DNA from: Crotalaria pallida
Lineage: Eukaryota; Streptophyta; Magnoliopsida; Fabales; Fabaceae
Direction: 5' to 3'
DNA length: 64,000 bases
Assembly: GCA_037953625.1 (NCBI GenBank)
Contig: CM075656.1
Coordinates: forward strand, 63,507,001-63,571,000
Shown here: positions 37,447 through 50,280 of the stretch, piece by piece
Position numbering within the stretch: position 1 is the stretch's first letter
Layout of the letters: every line of letters starts with the position of its first letter
Position numbers and translations under genes: made by a program
Notes under the pieces: model-generated
Told to the model about the DNA's origin: nothing
The model's database searches: none
Seen by the model: only the letters and a program-made list of their open reading frames with translations

Positions 37447-40013
37447 GCTTGGTACCCTAAAGGACGTAGAGAGTGTAGCATGAGTCCTTGGAGGTTCTAA
37501 CAAGTGTAGAATGGTTAAGAGAGTATTCTAATGGCTTAGAATGTTCTAGGAATGTGTATTAGGATATATACGAACATTTAGAATGATCTTAAACATTGCT
37601 TGGTACCCTAATGGACGTAGAGAGTGTAGCATGAGTCCTTGTAGGTTCTAACAAGTGTAGAATGGTTAAGAGAGTATTCTAAAGGCTTAGAATGGTCTAG
37701 GAATGTGTATTAGGATATATACGAACATTTAGAATGATCCTGAACATTGCTTGGTACCCTAATGGACGTAGAGAGTGTAGCATGAGTCCTTGGAGGTTCT
37801 AACAAGTGTAGAATGGTTAAGAGAGTATTCTAAACGCTTAGAATGGTCTAGGAATGTGTATTAGGATTTATAAAAACCATTTGAATGATCCTAAACATTG
37901 CTTGGTACCCGAAGGGACGTAGAGGGTGTAGCATGAGTCCTTGGAGGTTCTAACAAGTGTAGAATGGTTAAGAAAGTAATCTAAAGGCTTAGAATGGTCT
38001 AGGAATGTGTATTAGGACTTATAAGAACCATTAGAATGATCCTAAACATTGCTTGGTACCCGAAGGGACGTAGAGGGTGTAGCATGAGTCCTTGGAGGTT
38101 CTAACAAGTGTAGAATGGTTAGGAGAGTATTCTAAAGGATTAGAATGGTCTAGGAATGTGTATTAGGACATATAAGAACATTTAGAATGATCCTAAACAT
38201 TGCTTGGTACCCGAAGGGACGTAGAGGGTGTAGCATGAGTCCTTGAAGGTTCTAACAAGTGTAGAATGGTTAAGAGAGTATTCTAAAGGCTTAGAATGGT
38301 CTAGGAATGTGTATTAGGACTAATAAGAACCATTAGAATGATCCTAAACATTGCTTGGTACCCGAAGGGACGTAGAGAGTGTAGCATGAGTCCTTGGAGG
38401 TTCTAACAAGTGTAGAATGGTTAAGAAAGTAATCTAAAGGCTTAGAATGGCCTAGCAATGTGTATTAGGACTTATAAGAACCATTAGAATGATCCTAAAC
38501 ATTGCTTGGTACCCGAAGGGACGTAGAGGGTGTAGCATGAGTCCTTGGAGGTTCTAACAAGTGTAGAATGGTTAGGAGAGTATTCTAAAGGCTTAGAATG
38601 GTCTAGGAATGTGTAATAGGACATATAAGAACATTTAGAATGATCCTAAACATTGCTTGGTACCCTAATTGACGTAGAGAGTGTAGCATGAGTCCTTGGA
38701 GGTTCTAACAAGTGTAGAATGGTTAAGAGAGTATTCTAAAGGCTTAGAATGGTCTAGGAATGTGTATTAGGATATATACGAACATTTAGAATGATCCTAA
38801 ACATTGCTTGGTACCCTAAAGGACGTAGAGAGTGTAGCATGAGTCCTTGGAGGTTCTAACAAGTGTAGAATGGTTAAGAGAGTATTCTAATGGCTTAGAA
38901 TGTTCTAGGAATGTGTATTAGGATATATACGAACATTTAGAATGATCTTAAACATTGCTTGGTACGCTAATGGACGTAGAGAGTGTAGCATGAGTCCTTG
39001 TAGGTTCTAACAAGTGTAGAATGGTTAAGAGAGTATTCTAAAGGCTTAGAATGGTCTAGGAATGTGTATTAGGATATATACGAACATTTAGAATGATCCT
39101 AAACATTGCTTGGTACCCTAAAGGACGTAGAGAGTGTAGCATGAGTCCTTGGAGGTTCTAACAAGTGTAGAATGGTTAAGAGAGTATTCTAATGGCTTAG
39201 AATGTTCTAGGAATGTGTATTAGGATATATACGAACATTTAGAATGATCTTAAACATTGCTTGGTACCCTAATGGACGTAGAGAGTGTAGCATGAGTCCT
39301 TGTAGGTTCTAACAAGTGTAGAATGGTTAAGAGAGTATTCTAAAGGCTTAGAATGGTCTAGGAATGTGTATTAGGATATATACGAACATTTAGAATGATC
39401 CTAAACATTGCTTGGTACCCTAATGGACGTAGAGAGTGTAGCATGAGTCCTTAGAGGTTCTAACAAGTGTAGAATGGTTAAGAGAGTATTCTAAAGGCTT
39501 AGAATGGTCTAGGAATGTGTATTAGGACTTATAAGAACATTTAGAATGATCCTAAACATTGCTTGGTACCCTAATTGACGTAGAGAGTGTAGCATGAGTC
39601 CTTGGAGGTTCTAACAAGTGTAGAATGGTTAAGAGAGTATTCTAAAGGCTTAGAATGGTCTAGGAATGTGTATTAGGACTTATAAAAACCATTTGAATGA
39701 TCCTAAACATTGCTTGGTACCCGAAGAGACGTAGAGGGTGTAGCATGAGTCCTTGGAGGTTCTAACAAGTGTAGAATGGTTAGGAGAGTATTCTAAAGGC
39801 TTAGAATGGTCTAGGAATGTGTATTAGGACATATAAGAACATTTAGAATGATCCTAAACATTGCTTGGTACCCTAATTGACGTAGAGAGTGTAGCATGAG
39901 TCCTTGGAGGTTCTAACAAGTGTAGAATGGTTAAGAGAGTATTCTAAAGGCTTAGAATGGTCTAGGAATGTGTATTAGGATATATACGAACATTTAGAAT
40001 GATCCTAAACATT
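37447..40013. repeat. HOR copy, 17 monomers (2567 bp), zone 5
   Basis: T1 gatctt, T2 ccttgtagg with cctgaac, T2-N (ctaaacgc, atttataaaaacc), G-L, G-K with ggattag, G-O (38202), G(gag)-L with ggcctagcaatg, G-K with gtaatagg, T3-M, T1 gatctt, unit with tacgctaatgg head (38957), T1 gatctt, T2 ccttgtagg, T2 with an acttataagaacattt tail, T3-N, G2-K, T3-M. The first eight monomers match 40014 onward; the rest re-uses zone 4 pieces. Confidence 0.8.
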
Positions 40014-42580
40014 GCTTGGTACCCTAAAGGACGTAGAGAGTGTAGCATGAGTCCTTGGAGGTTCTAACAAGTGTAGAATGGTTAAGAGAGTATTCTAATG
40101 GCTTAGAATGTTCTAGGAATGTGTATTAGGATATATACGAACATTTAGAATGATCTTAAACATTGCTTGGTACTCTAATGGACGTAGAGAGTGTAGCATG
40201 AGTCCTTGTAGGTTCTAACAAGTGTAGAATGGTTAAGAGAGTATTCTAAAGGCTTAGAATGGTCTAGGAATGTGTATTAGGATATATACGAACATTTAGA
40301 ATGATCCTGAACATTGCTTGGTACCCTAATGGACGTAGAGAGTGTAGCATGAGTCCTTGGAGGTTCTAACAAGTGTAGAATGGTTAAGAGAGTATTCTAA
40401 AGGCTTAGAATGGTCTAGGAATGTGTATTAGGATTTATAAAAACCATTTGAATGATCCTAAACATTGCTTGGTACCCGAAGGGACGTAGAGGGTGTAGCA
40501 TGAGTCCTTGGAGGTTCTAACAAGTGTAGAATGGTTAAGAAAGTAATCTAAAGGCTTAGAATGGTCTAGGAATGTGTATTAGGACTTATAAGAACCATTA
40601 GAATGATCCTAAACATTGCTTGGTACCCGAAGGGACGTAGAGGGTGTAGCATGAGTCCTTGGAGGTTCTAACAAGTGTAGAATGGTTAGGAGAGTATTCT
40701 AAAGGATTAGAATGGTCTAGGAATGTGTATTAGGACATATAAGAACATTTAGAATGATCCTAAACATTGCTTGGTACCCGAAGGGACGTAGAGGGTGTAG
40801 CATGAGTCCTTGGAGGTTCTAACAAGTGTAGAATGGTTAAGAGAGTATTCTAAAGGCTTAGAATGGTCTAGGAATGTGTATTAGGACTAATAAGAACCAT
40901 TAGAATGATCCTAAACATTGCTTGGTACCCGAAGGGACGTAGAGAGTGTAGCATGAGTCCTTGGAGGTTCTAACAAGTGTAGAATGGTTAAGAAAGTAAT
41001 CTAAAGGCTTAGAATGGTCTAGGAATGTGTATTAGGACTTATAAGAACCATTAGAATGATCCTAAACATTGCTTGGTACCCGAAGGGACGTAGAGGGTGT
41101 AGCATGAGTCCTTGGAGGTTCTAACAAGTGTAGAATGGTTAGGAGAGTATTCTAAAGGCTTAGAATGGTCTAGGAATGTGTATTAGGACATATAAGAACA
41201 TTTAGAATGATCCTAAACATTGCTTGGTACCCCAAGGGACGTAGAGAGTGTAGCATGAGTCCTTGGAGGTTCTAACAAGTGTAGAATGGTTAGGAGAGTA
41301 TTCCAAAGGCTTAGAATGGTCTAGGAATGTGTATTAGGACATATAAGAACATTTAGAATGATCCTAAACATTGCTTGGTACCCTAAAGGACGTAGAGAGT
41401 GTAGCATGAGTCCTTGGAGGTTCTAACAAGTGCAGAATGGTTAAGAGAGTATTCTAAAGGCTTAGAATGGTCTAGGAATGTGTATTAGGATATATACGAA
41501 CATTTAGAATGATCCTAAACATTGCATGGTACCCCAAGGGACGTAGAGGGTGTACCATGAGTCCTTGGAGGCTCTAACAAGTGTAGAATGGTTATAAGAG
41601 TATTCTAAAGGCAAAGAATGGTCTACGAATGTGTATTAGGACTTATAAGAACCATTAGAATGATCCTAAACATTGCTTGGTACCCCAAGGGACGTAGAGG
41701 GTGTAGCATGAGTCCTTGGAGGTTCTAACAAGTGTAGAATGGTTAGGAGAGTATTCTAAAGGCTTAGAATGGTCTAGGAATGTCTATTAGGACATATAAG
41801 AACATTTAGAATGATCCTAAACATGGCTTGGTACCGTAAAGGACGTAGAGAGTGTAGCATGAGTCCTTGGAGGTTCTAACAAGTGTAGAATGGTTAAGAG
41901 AGTATTCTAATGGCTTAGAATGTTCTAGGAATGTGTATTAGGATATATACGAACATTTAGAATGATCCTAAACATGGCTTGGTAACCTAAAGGACGTAGA
42001 GAGTGTAGCATGAGTCCTTGGAGGTTCTAACAAGTGTAGAATAGTTAAGAGAGTATTCTAATGGCTTAGAATGTTCTAGGAATGTGTATTAGGACTTATA
42101 AGAACATTTAGAATGATCCTAAACATTGCTTTGTACCCTATTGGACGTAGAGAGTGAAGCATGAGTCCTTGGAGGTTCTAACAAGTGTAGAATGGTTAAG
42201 AGAGTATTCTAAAGGCTTAGAATGGTCTAGGAATGTGTATTAGGATATATACGAACATTTAGAATGATCCTAAACATTGCTTGGTACCCCAAGGGACGTA
42301 GAGGGTGTAGCATGAGTCCTTGTAGGTTCTAACAAGTGTAGAATGGTTAGGAGAGTATTCTAAAGGCTTAGAATGGTCTAGGAATGTGTATTAGGACATA
42401 TAAGAACATTTAGAATGATCCTAAACATTGCTTGGTACCCTAATTGACGTAGAGAGTGTAGCATGAGTCCTTGGAGGTTCTAACAAGTGTAGAATAGTTA
42501 AGAGAGTATTCTAAAGGCTTAGAATGGTCTAGGAATGTGTATTAGGATATATACGAACATTTAGAATGATCCTAAACATT
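40014..42580. repeat. HOR copy, 17 monomers (2567 bp), zone 5
   Basis: Ten-monomer part: T1 gatctt, T2 with a tactctaatgg head, T2-N, G-L, G-K ggattag, G-O (40769), G(gag), G-K, C with ttccaaagg, T1 gtgcag. Then seven: H with ggctct and gttataag (41524), C with gtctatt and catggc, T1 with accgtaaagg, W (41977), V with ctttgt and gtgaagc (42128), C-K with ccttgtagg, T3-M. The ten-monomer part is then duplicated alone at 42581 and 44090. Confidence 0.85.
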
Positions 42581-44089
42581 GCTTGGTACCCTAAAGGACG
42601 TAGAGAGTGTAGCATGAGTCCTTGGAGGTTCTAACAAGTGTAGAATGGTTAAGAGAGTATTCTAATGGCTTAGAATGTTCTAGGAATGTGTATTAGGATA
42701 TATACGAACATTTAGAATGATCTTAAACATTGCTTGGTACCCTAATGGACGTAGAGAGTGTAGCATGAGTCCTTGTAGGTTCTAACAAGTGTAGAATGGT
42801 TAAGAGAGTATTCTAAAGGCTTAGAATGGTCTAGGAATGTGTATTAGGATATATACGAACATTTAGAATGATCCTGAACATTGCTTGGTACCCTAATGGA
42901 CGTAGAGAGTGTAGCATGAGTCCTTGGAGGTTCTAACAAGTGTAGAATGGTTAAGAGAGTATTCTAAAGGCTTAGAATGGTCTAGGAATGTGTATTAGGA
43001 TTTATAAAAACCATTTGAATGATCCTAAACATTGCTTGGTACCCGAAGGGACGTAGAGGGTGTAGCATGAGTCCTTGGAGGTTCTAACAAGTGTAGAATG
43101 GTTAAGAAAGTAATCTAAAGGCTTAGAATGGTCTAGGAATGTGTATTAGGACTTATAAGAACCATTAGAATGATCCTAAACATTGCTTGGTACCCGAAGG
43201 GACGTAGAGGGTGTAGCATGAGTCCTTGGAGGTTCTAACAAGTGTAGAATGGTTAGGAGAGTATTCTAAAGGATTAGAATGGTCTAGGAATGTGTATTAG
43301 GACATATAAGAACATTTAGAATGATCCTAAACATTGCTTGGTACCCCAAGGGACGTAGAGGGTGTAGCATGAGTCCTTGGAGGTTCTAACAAGTGTAGAA
43401 TGGTTAAGAGAGTATTCTAAAGGCTTAGAATGGTCTAGGAATGTGTATTAGGACTAATAAGAACCATTAGAATGATCCTAAACATTGCTTGGTACCCGAA
43501 GGGACGTAGAGAGTGTAGCATGAGTCCTTGGAGGTTCTAACAAGTGTAGAATGGTTAAGAAAGTAATCTAAAGGCTTAGAATGGTCTAGGAATGTGTATT
43601 AGGACTTATAAGAACCATTAGAATGATCCTAAACATTGCTTGGTACCCGAAGGGACGTAGAGGGTGTAGCATAGTCCTTGGAGGTTCTAACAAGTGTAGA
43701 ATGGTTAGGAGAGTATTCTAAAGGCTTAGAATGGTCTAGGAATGTGTATTAGGACATATAAGAACATTTAGAATGATCCTAAACATTGCTTGGTACCCCA
43801 AGGGACGTAGAGAGTGTAGCATGAGTCCTTGGAGGTTCTAACAAGTGTAGAATGGTTAGGAGAGTATTCCAAAGGCTTAGAATGGTCTAGGAATGTGTAT
43901 TAGGACATATAAGAACATTTAGAATGATCCTAAACATTGCTTGGTACCCTAAAGGACGTAGAGAGTGTAGCATGAGTCCTTGGAGGTTCTAACAAGTGCA
44001 GAATGGTTAAGAGAGTATTCTAAAGGCTTAGAATGGTCTAGGAATGTGTATTAGGATATATACGAACATTTAGAATGATCCTAAACATT
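42581..44089. repeat. 10-monomer tandem block, copy A (1509 bp)
   Basis: T1 gatctt, T2 ccttgtagg with cctgaac, T2-N (atttataaaaacc), G-L, G-K ggattag, C-O (43336), G(gag)-L, G-K, C(gag) with ttccaaagg, T1 gtgcag. It matches 44090-45599 unit for unit. It is one base shorter because of the deletion near 43671. Confidence 0.9.
43638..43787. repeat. 150-bp monomer with a 1-bp deletion in p31-38
   Basis: The sequence gtagcatagtcc replaces gtagcatgagtcc, losing one base near 43671. The partner units at 45147 and 41071 have the full sequence, so this deletion is younger than the 10-monomer duplication, or was lost from the partner by conversion. Confidence 0.9.
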
Positions 44090-45599
44090 GCTTGGTACCC
44101 TAAAGGACGTAGAGAGTGTAGCATGAGTCCTTGGAGGTTCTAACAAGTGTAGAATGGTTAAGAGAGTATTCTAATGGCTTAGAATGTTCTAGGAATGTGT
44201 ATTAGGATATATACGAACATTTAGAATGATCTTAAACATTGCTTGGTACCCTAATGGACGTAGAGAGTGTAGCATGAGTCCTTGTAGGTTCTAACAAGTG
44301 TAGAATGGTTAAGAGAGTATTCTAAAGGCTTAGAATGGTCTAGGAATGTGTATTAGGATATATACGAACATTTAGAATGATCCTGAACATTGCTTGGTAC
44401 CCTAATGGACGTAGAGAGTGTAGCATGAGTCCTTGGAGGTTCTAACAAGTGTAGAATGGTTAAGAGAGTATTCTAAAGGCTTAGAATGGTCTAGGAATGT
44501 GTATTAGGATTTATAAAAACCATTTGAATGATCCTAAACATTGCTTGGTACCCGAAGGGACGTAGAGGGTGTAGCATGAGTCCTTGGAGGTTCTAACAAG
44601 TGTAGAATGGTTAAGAAAGTAATCTAAAGGCTTAGAATGGTCTAGGAATGTGTATTAGGACTTATAAGAACCATTAGAATGATCCTAAACATTGCTTGGT
44701 ACCCGAAGGGACGTAGAGGGTGTAGCATGAGTCCTTGGAGGTTCTAACAAGTGTAGAATGGTTAGGAGAGTATTCTAAAGGATTAGAATGGTCTAGGAAT
44801 GTGTATTAGGACATATAAGAACATTTAGAATGATCCTAAACATTGCTTGGTACCCCAAGGGACGTAGAGGGTGTAGCATGAGTCCTTGGAGGTTCTAACA
44901 AGTGTAGAATGGTTAAGAGAGTATTCTAAAGGCTTAGAATGGTCTAGGAATGTGTATTAGGACTAATAAGAACCATTAGAATGATCCTAAACATTGCTTG
45001 GTACCCGAAGGGACGTAGAGAGTGTAGCATGAGTCCTTGGAGGTTCTAACAAGTGTAGAATGGTTAAGAAAGTAATCTAAAGGCTTAGAATGGTCTAGGA
45101 ATGTGTATTAGGACTTATAAGAACCATTAGAATGATCCTAAACATTGCTTGGTACCCGAAGGGACGTAGAGGGTGTAGCATGAGTCCTTGGAGGTTCTAA
45201 CAAGTGTAGAATGGTTAGGAGAGTATTCTAAAGGCTTAGAATGGTCTAGGAATGTGTATTAGGACATATAAGAACATTTAGAATGATCCTAAACATTGCT
45301 TGGTACCCCAAGGGACGTAGAGAGTGTAGCATGAGTCCTTGGAGGTTCTAACAAGTGTAGAATGGTTAGGAGAGTATTCCAAAGGCTTAGAATGGTCTAG
45401 GAATGTGTATTAGGACATATAAGAACATTTAGAATGATCCTAAACATTGCTTGGTACCCTAAAGGACGTAGAGAGTGTAGCATGAGTCCTTGGAGGTTCT
45501 AACAAGTGCAGAATGGTTAAGAGAGTATTCTAAAGGCTTAGAATGGTCTAGGAATGTGTATTAGGATATATACGAAGATTTAGAATGATCCTAAACATT
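44090..45599. repeat. 10-monomer tandem block, copy B (1510 bp)
   Basis: Same order as 42581-44089, with full-length units throughout. Its last unit (45449) has a private cgaagattt. It continues into H at 45600 as the older unit at 41373 continues into H at 41524, so copy B keeps the ancestral right neighbour. The same order returns at 62361. Confidence 0.9.
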
Positions 45600-46958
45600 G
45601 CATGGTACCCCAAGGGTCGTAGAGGGTGTACCATGAGTCCTTGGAGGCTCTAACAAGTGTAGAATGGTTATAAGAGTATTCTAAAGGCAAAGAATGGTCT
45701 ACGAATGTATATTAGGACTTATAAGAACCATTAGAATGATCCTAAACATTGCTTGGTACCCCAAGGGACGTAGAGGGTGTAGCATGAGTCCTTGGAGGTT
45801 CTAACAAGTGTAGAATGGTTAGGAGAGTACTCTAAAGGCTTAGAATGGTCTAGGAATGTCTATTAGGACATATAAGAACATTTAGAATGATCCTAAACAT
45901 GGCTTGGTACCCTAAAGGACGTAGAGAGTGTAGCATGAGTCCTTGGAGGTTCTAACAAGTGTAGAATGGTTAAGAGAGTATTCTAATGGCTTAGAATGTT
46001 CTAGGAATGTGTATTAGGATATATACGAACATTTAGAATGATCCTAAACATGGCTTGGTAACCTAAAGGACGTAGAGAGTGTAGCATGAGTCCTTGGAGG
46101 TTCTAACAAGTGTAGAATGGTTAAGAGAGTATTCTAATGGCTTAGAATGTTCTAGGAATGTGTATTAGGACTTATAAGAACATTTAGAATGATCCTAAAC
46201 ATTGCTTGGTACCCTATTGGACGTAGAGAGTGTAGCATGAGTCCTTGGAGGTTCTAACAAGTGTAGAATGGTTAAGAGAGTATTCTAAAGGCTTAGAATG
46301 GTCTAGGAATGTGTATTAGGATATATACGAACATTTAGAATGATCCTAAACGTTGCTTGGTACCCCAAGGGACGTAGAGGGTGTAGCATGAGTCCTTGGA
46401 GGTTCTAACAAGTGTAGAATGGTTAAGAGAGTATTCTAAAGGCTTAGAATGGTCTAGGAATGTGTATTAGGACTTATAAGAACCATTAGAATGATCCTAA
46501 ACATTGCTTGGTACCCGAAGGGACGTAGAGGGTGTAGCATGAGTCCTTGGAGGTTCTAACAAGTGTAGAATGGTTAAGAGAGTATTCTAAAAGCTTAGAA
46601 TGGTCTAGGAATGTGTATTAGGATATATACGAACATTTAGAATGATCCTAAACATTGTTTGGTACCCCAAGGGACGTAGAGGGTGTAGCATGAGTCCTTG
46701 GAGGTTCTAACAAGTGTAGAATGGTTAAGAGAGTATTCTAAAGGCTTAGAATGGTCTAGGAATGTGTATTAGGACTTATAAGAACCATTAGAATGATCCT
46801 AAACATTGCTTGGTACCCGAAGGGACGTAGAGGGTGTAGCATGAGTCCTTGGAGGTTCTAAAAAGTGTAGAATGGTTAAGAAAGTAATCTAAAGGCTTAG
46901 AATGGTCTAGGAATGTGTATTAGGACTTATAAGAAACATTAGAATGATCCTAAACATT
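45600..46958. repeat. 9-monomer block H-C-T1-W-V then C/G alternation
   Basis: H with gggtcg, ggctct and caaag (45600), C with gtactc, gtctatt and catggc, T1-M, W with acttataagaacattt, V-M, C-L, G head with ctaaaagc and M tail, C-L, G with ctaaaaag and R tail. The first five match 41524-42278 and recur at 47412 and 57076. The last four introduce the C/G(R) pairing of zone 6. Confidence 0.82.
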
Positions 46959-48619
46959 GCTTGTTATCCCAAGGGACGTAGAGGGTGTAGCATGAGTCCT
47001 TGGAGGTTCTAACAATTGTAGAATGGTTAAGAGAGTATTCTAAAGGCTTAGAATGGCCTAGGAATGTGTATTAGGACTTATAAGAACCATTAGAATGATC
47101 CTAAACATTGCTTGGTACCCGAAGGGACGTAGAGGGTGTAGCATGAGTCCTTGGAGGTTCTAACAAGTGTAGAATGGTTAGGAGAGTATTCTAAAGGCTT
47201 AGAATGGTCTAGGAATGTGTATTAGGACATATAAGAACATTTAGAATGATCCTAAACATTGCTTGGTACCCTAATTGACGTAGAGAGTGTAGCATGAGTC
47301 CTTGGAGGTTCTAACAAGTGCAGAATGGTTAAGAGAGTATTCTAAAGGCTTAGAATGGTCTAGGAATGTGTATTAGGATATATACGAACATTTAGAATGA
47401 TCCTAAACATTGCATGGTACCCCAAGGGTCGTAGAGGGTGTACCATGAGTCCTTGGAGGCTCTAACAAGTGTAGAATGGTTAAGAGAGTATTCTAAAGGC
47501 AAAGAATGGTCTACGAATGTGTATTAGGACTTATAAGAACCATTAGAATGATCCTAAACATTGCTTGGTACCCCAAGGGACGTAGAGGGTGTAGCATGAG
47601 TCCTTGGAGGTTCTAACAAGTGTAGAATGGTTAGGAGAGTACTCTAAAGGCTTAGAATGGTCTACGAATGTCTATTAGGACATATAAGAACATTTAGAAG
47701 GATCCTAAACATGGCTTGGTACCCTAAAGGACGTAGAGAGTGTAGCATGAGTCCTTGGAGGTTCTAACAAGTGTAGAATGGTTAAGAGAGTATTCTAATG
47801 GCTTAGAATGTTCTAGGAATGTGTATTAGGATATATACGAACATTTAGAATGATCCTAAACATGGCTTGGTAACCTAAAGGACGTAGAGAGTGTAGCATG
47901 AGTCCTTGGAGGTTCTAACAAGTGTAGAATGGTTAAGAGAGTATTCTAATGGCTTAGAATGTTCTAGGAATGTGTATTAGGACTTATAAGAACATTTAGA
48001 ATGATCCTAAACATTGCTTGGTACCCTATTGGACGTAGAGAGTGTAGCATGAGTCCTTGGAGGTTCTAACAAGTGTAGAATGGTTAAGAGAGTATTCTAA
48101 AGGCTTAGAATGGTCTAGGAATGTGTATTAGGATATATACGAACATTTAGAATGATCCTAAACATTGCTTGGTACCCCAAGGGACGTAGAGGGTGTAGCA
48201 TGAGTCCTTGGAGGTTCTAACAAGTGTAGAATGGTTAAGAGAGTATTCTAAAGGCTTAGAATGGTCTAGGAATGTGTATTAGGATATATACGAACATTTA
48301 GAATGATCCTAAACATTGTTTGGTACCCCAAGGGACGTAGAGGGTGTAGCATGAGTCCTTGGAGGTTCTAACAAGTGTAGAATGGTGATGAGAGTATTCT
48401 AAAGGCTTAGAATGGTCTAGGAATGTGTATTAGGACTTATAAGAACCATTAGAATGATCCTAAACATTGCTTGGTACCCGAAGGGACGTAGAGGGTGTAG
48501 CATGAGTCCTTGGAGGTTCTAAAAAGTGTAGAATGGTTAGGAAAGTAATCTAAAGGCTTAGAATGGTCTAGGAATGTGTATTAGGACTTATAAGAGACAT
48601 TAGAATGATCCTAAACATT
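46959..48619. repeat. Opening 11 monomers of the 8-kb super-repeat, copy 1
   Basis: U (first occurrence, 46959), G-K, T3 with gtgcag (47261), H with gggtcg (47412), C with gtactc, T1-M, W, V-M, C-M, C with ggtgatgag, G with ctaaaaag and R tail. The same order is present from 56623 with a two-monomer insertion at the W/V pair. The unit at 47563 has a private tctacgaatgtc. Confidence 0.85.
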
Positions 48620-48770
48620 GCTTGTTATCCCAAGGGACGTAGAGGGTGTAGCATGAGTCCTTGGAGGTTCTAACAATTGTAGAATGGTTAAGAGAGTATT
48701 CTAAAGGCTTAGAATGGCCTAGGAATGTGTATTAGGACTTATAAGAACCATTAGAATGATCCTAAACATT
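48620..48770. repeat. Class U monomer, exemplar (no GGTACC)
   Basis: The head reads gcttgttatccc, so the GGTACC palindrome at p5-10 is lost. It also has ctaacaattg at p51-60 and ggccta at p97-102. These three differences travel together in 14 units, starting at 46959, 48620, 49375, 50281, 51036, 51942, 52697, 53603, 56623, 58586, 59341, 60247, 61002 and 61908. None is present before 46959. Confidence 0.9.
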
Positions 48771-50280
48771 GCTTGGTACCCGAAGGGACGTAGCGGGTGT
48801 AGCATGAGTCCTTGGAGGTTCTAACAAGTGTAGAATGGTTAGGAGAGTATTCTAAAGGCTTAGAATGGTCTAGGAATGTGTATTAGGACATATAAGAACA
48901 TTTAGAATGATCCTAAACATTGCTTGGTACCCTAATTGACGTAGAGAGTGTAGCATGAGTCCTTGGAGGTTCTAACAAGTGTGGAATGGTTAAGAGAGTA
49001 TTCTAAAGGCTTAGAATGGTCTAGGAATGTGTATTAGGATATATACGAACATTTAGAATGATCCTAAACATTGCTTGGTACCCCAAGGGACGTAGAGGGT
49101 GTAGCATGAGTCCTTGGAGGTTCTAACAAGTGTAGAATGGTTAAGAGAGTATTCTAAAGGCTTAGAATGGTCTAGGAATGTGTATTAGGACTTATAAGAA
49201 CCATTAGAATGATCCTAAACATTGCTTGGTACCCGAAGGGACGTAGAGGGTGTAGCATGAGTCCTTGGAGGTTCTAAAAAGTGTAGAATGGTTAGGAAAG
49301 TAATCTAAAGGCTTAGAATGGTCTAGGAATGTGTATTAGGACTTATAAGAAACATTAGAATGATCCTAAACATTGCTTGTTATCCCAAGGGACGTAGAGG
49401 GTGTAGCATGAGTCCTTGGAGGTTCTAACAATTGTAGAATGGTTAAGAGAGTATTCTAAAGGCTTAGAATGGCCTAGGAATGTGTATTAGGACTTATAAG
49501 AACCATTAGAATGATCCTAAACATTGCTTGGTACCCGAAGGGACGTAGCGGGTGTAGCATGAGTCCTTGGAGGTTCTAACAAGTGTAGAATGGTTAGGAG
49601 AGTATTCTAAAGGCTTAGAATGGTCTAGGAATGTGTATTAGGACATATAAGAACATTTAGAATGATCCTAAACATTGCTTGGTACCCTAATTGACGTAGA
49701 GAGTGTAGCATGAGTCCTTGGAGGTTCTAACAAGTGTAGAATGGTTAAGAGAGTATTCTAAAGGCTTAGAATGGTCTAGGAATGTGTATTAGGATATATA
49801 CGAACATTTAGAATGATCCTAAACATTGCTTGGTACCCCAAGGGACGTAGAGGGTGTAGCATGAGTCCTTGGAGGTTCTAACAAGTGTAGAATGGTTAAG
49901 AGAGTATTCTAAAGGCTTAGAATGGTCTAGGAATGTGTATTAGGATATATACGAACATTTAGAATGATCCTAAACATTGTTTGGTACCCCAAGGGACGTA
50001 GAGGGTGTAGCATGAGTCCTTGGAGGTTCTAACAAGTGTAGAATGGTTATGAGAGTATTCTAAAGGCTTAGAATGGTCTAGGAATGTGTATTAGGACTTA
50101 TAAGAACCATTAGAATGATCCTAAACATTGCTTGGTACCCGAAGGGACGTAGAGGGTGTAGCATGAGTCCTTGGAGGTTCTAAAAAGTGTAGAATGGTTA
50201 GGAAAGTAATCTAAAGGCTTAGAATGGTCTAGGAATGTGTATTAGGACTTATAAGAAACATTAGAATGATCCTAAACATT
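48620..50280. repeat. 11-mer HOR (1661 bp), zone 6, copy 1
   Basis: Five-monomer half: U, G-K with gtagcggg, T3-M (here gtgtggaatgg), C-L, G with ctaaaaag and R tail. Six-monomer half: U (49375), G-K gtagcggg, T3-M, C-M, C with gttatgag and L tail, G with R tail. The C unit at 49979 has a gtttgg head after the C-M unit. The next copy begins with U at 50281. Confidence 0.92.
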
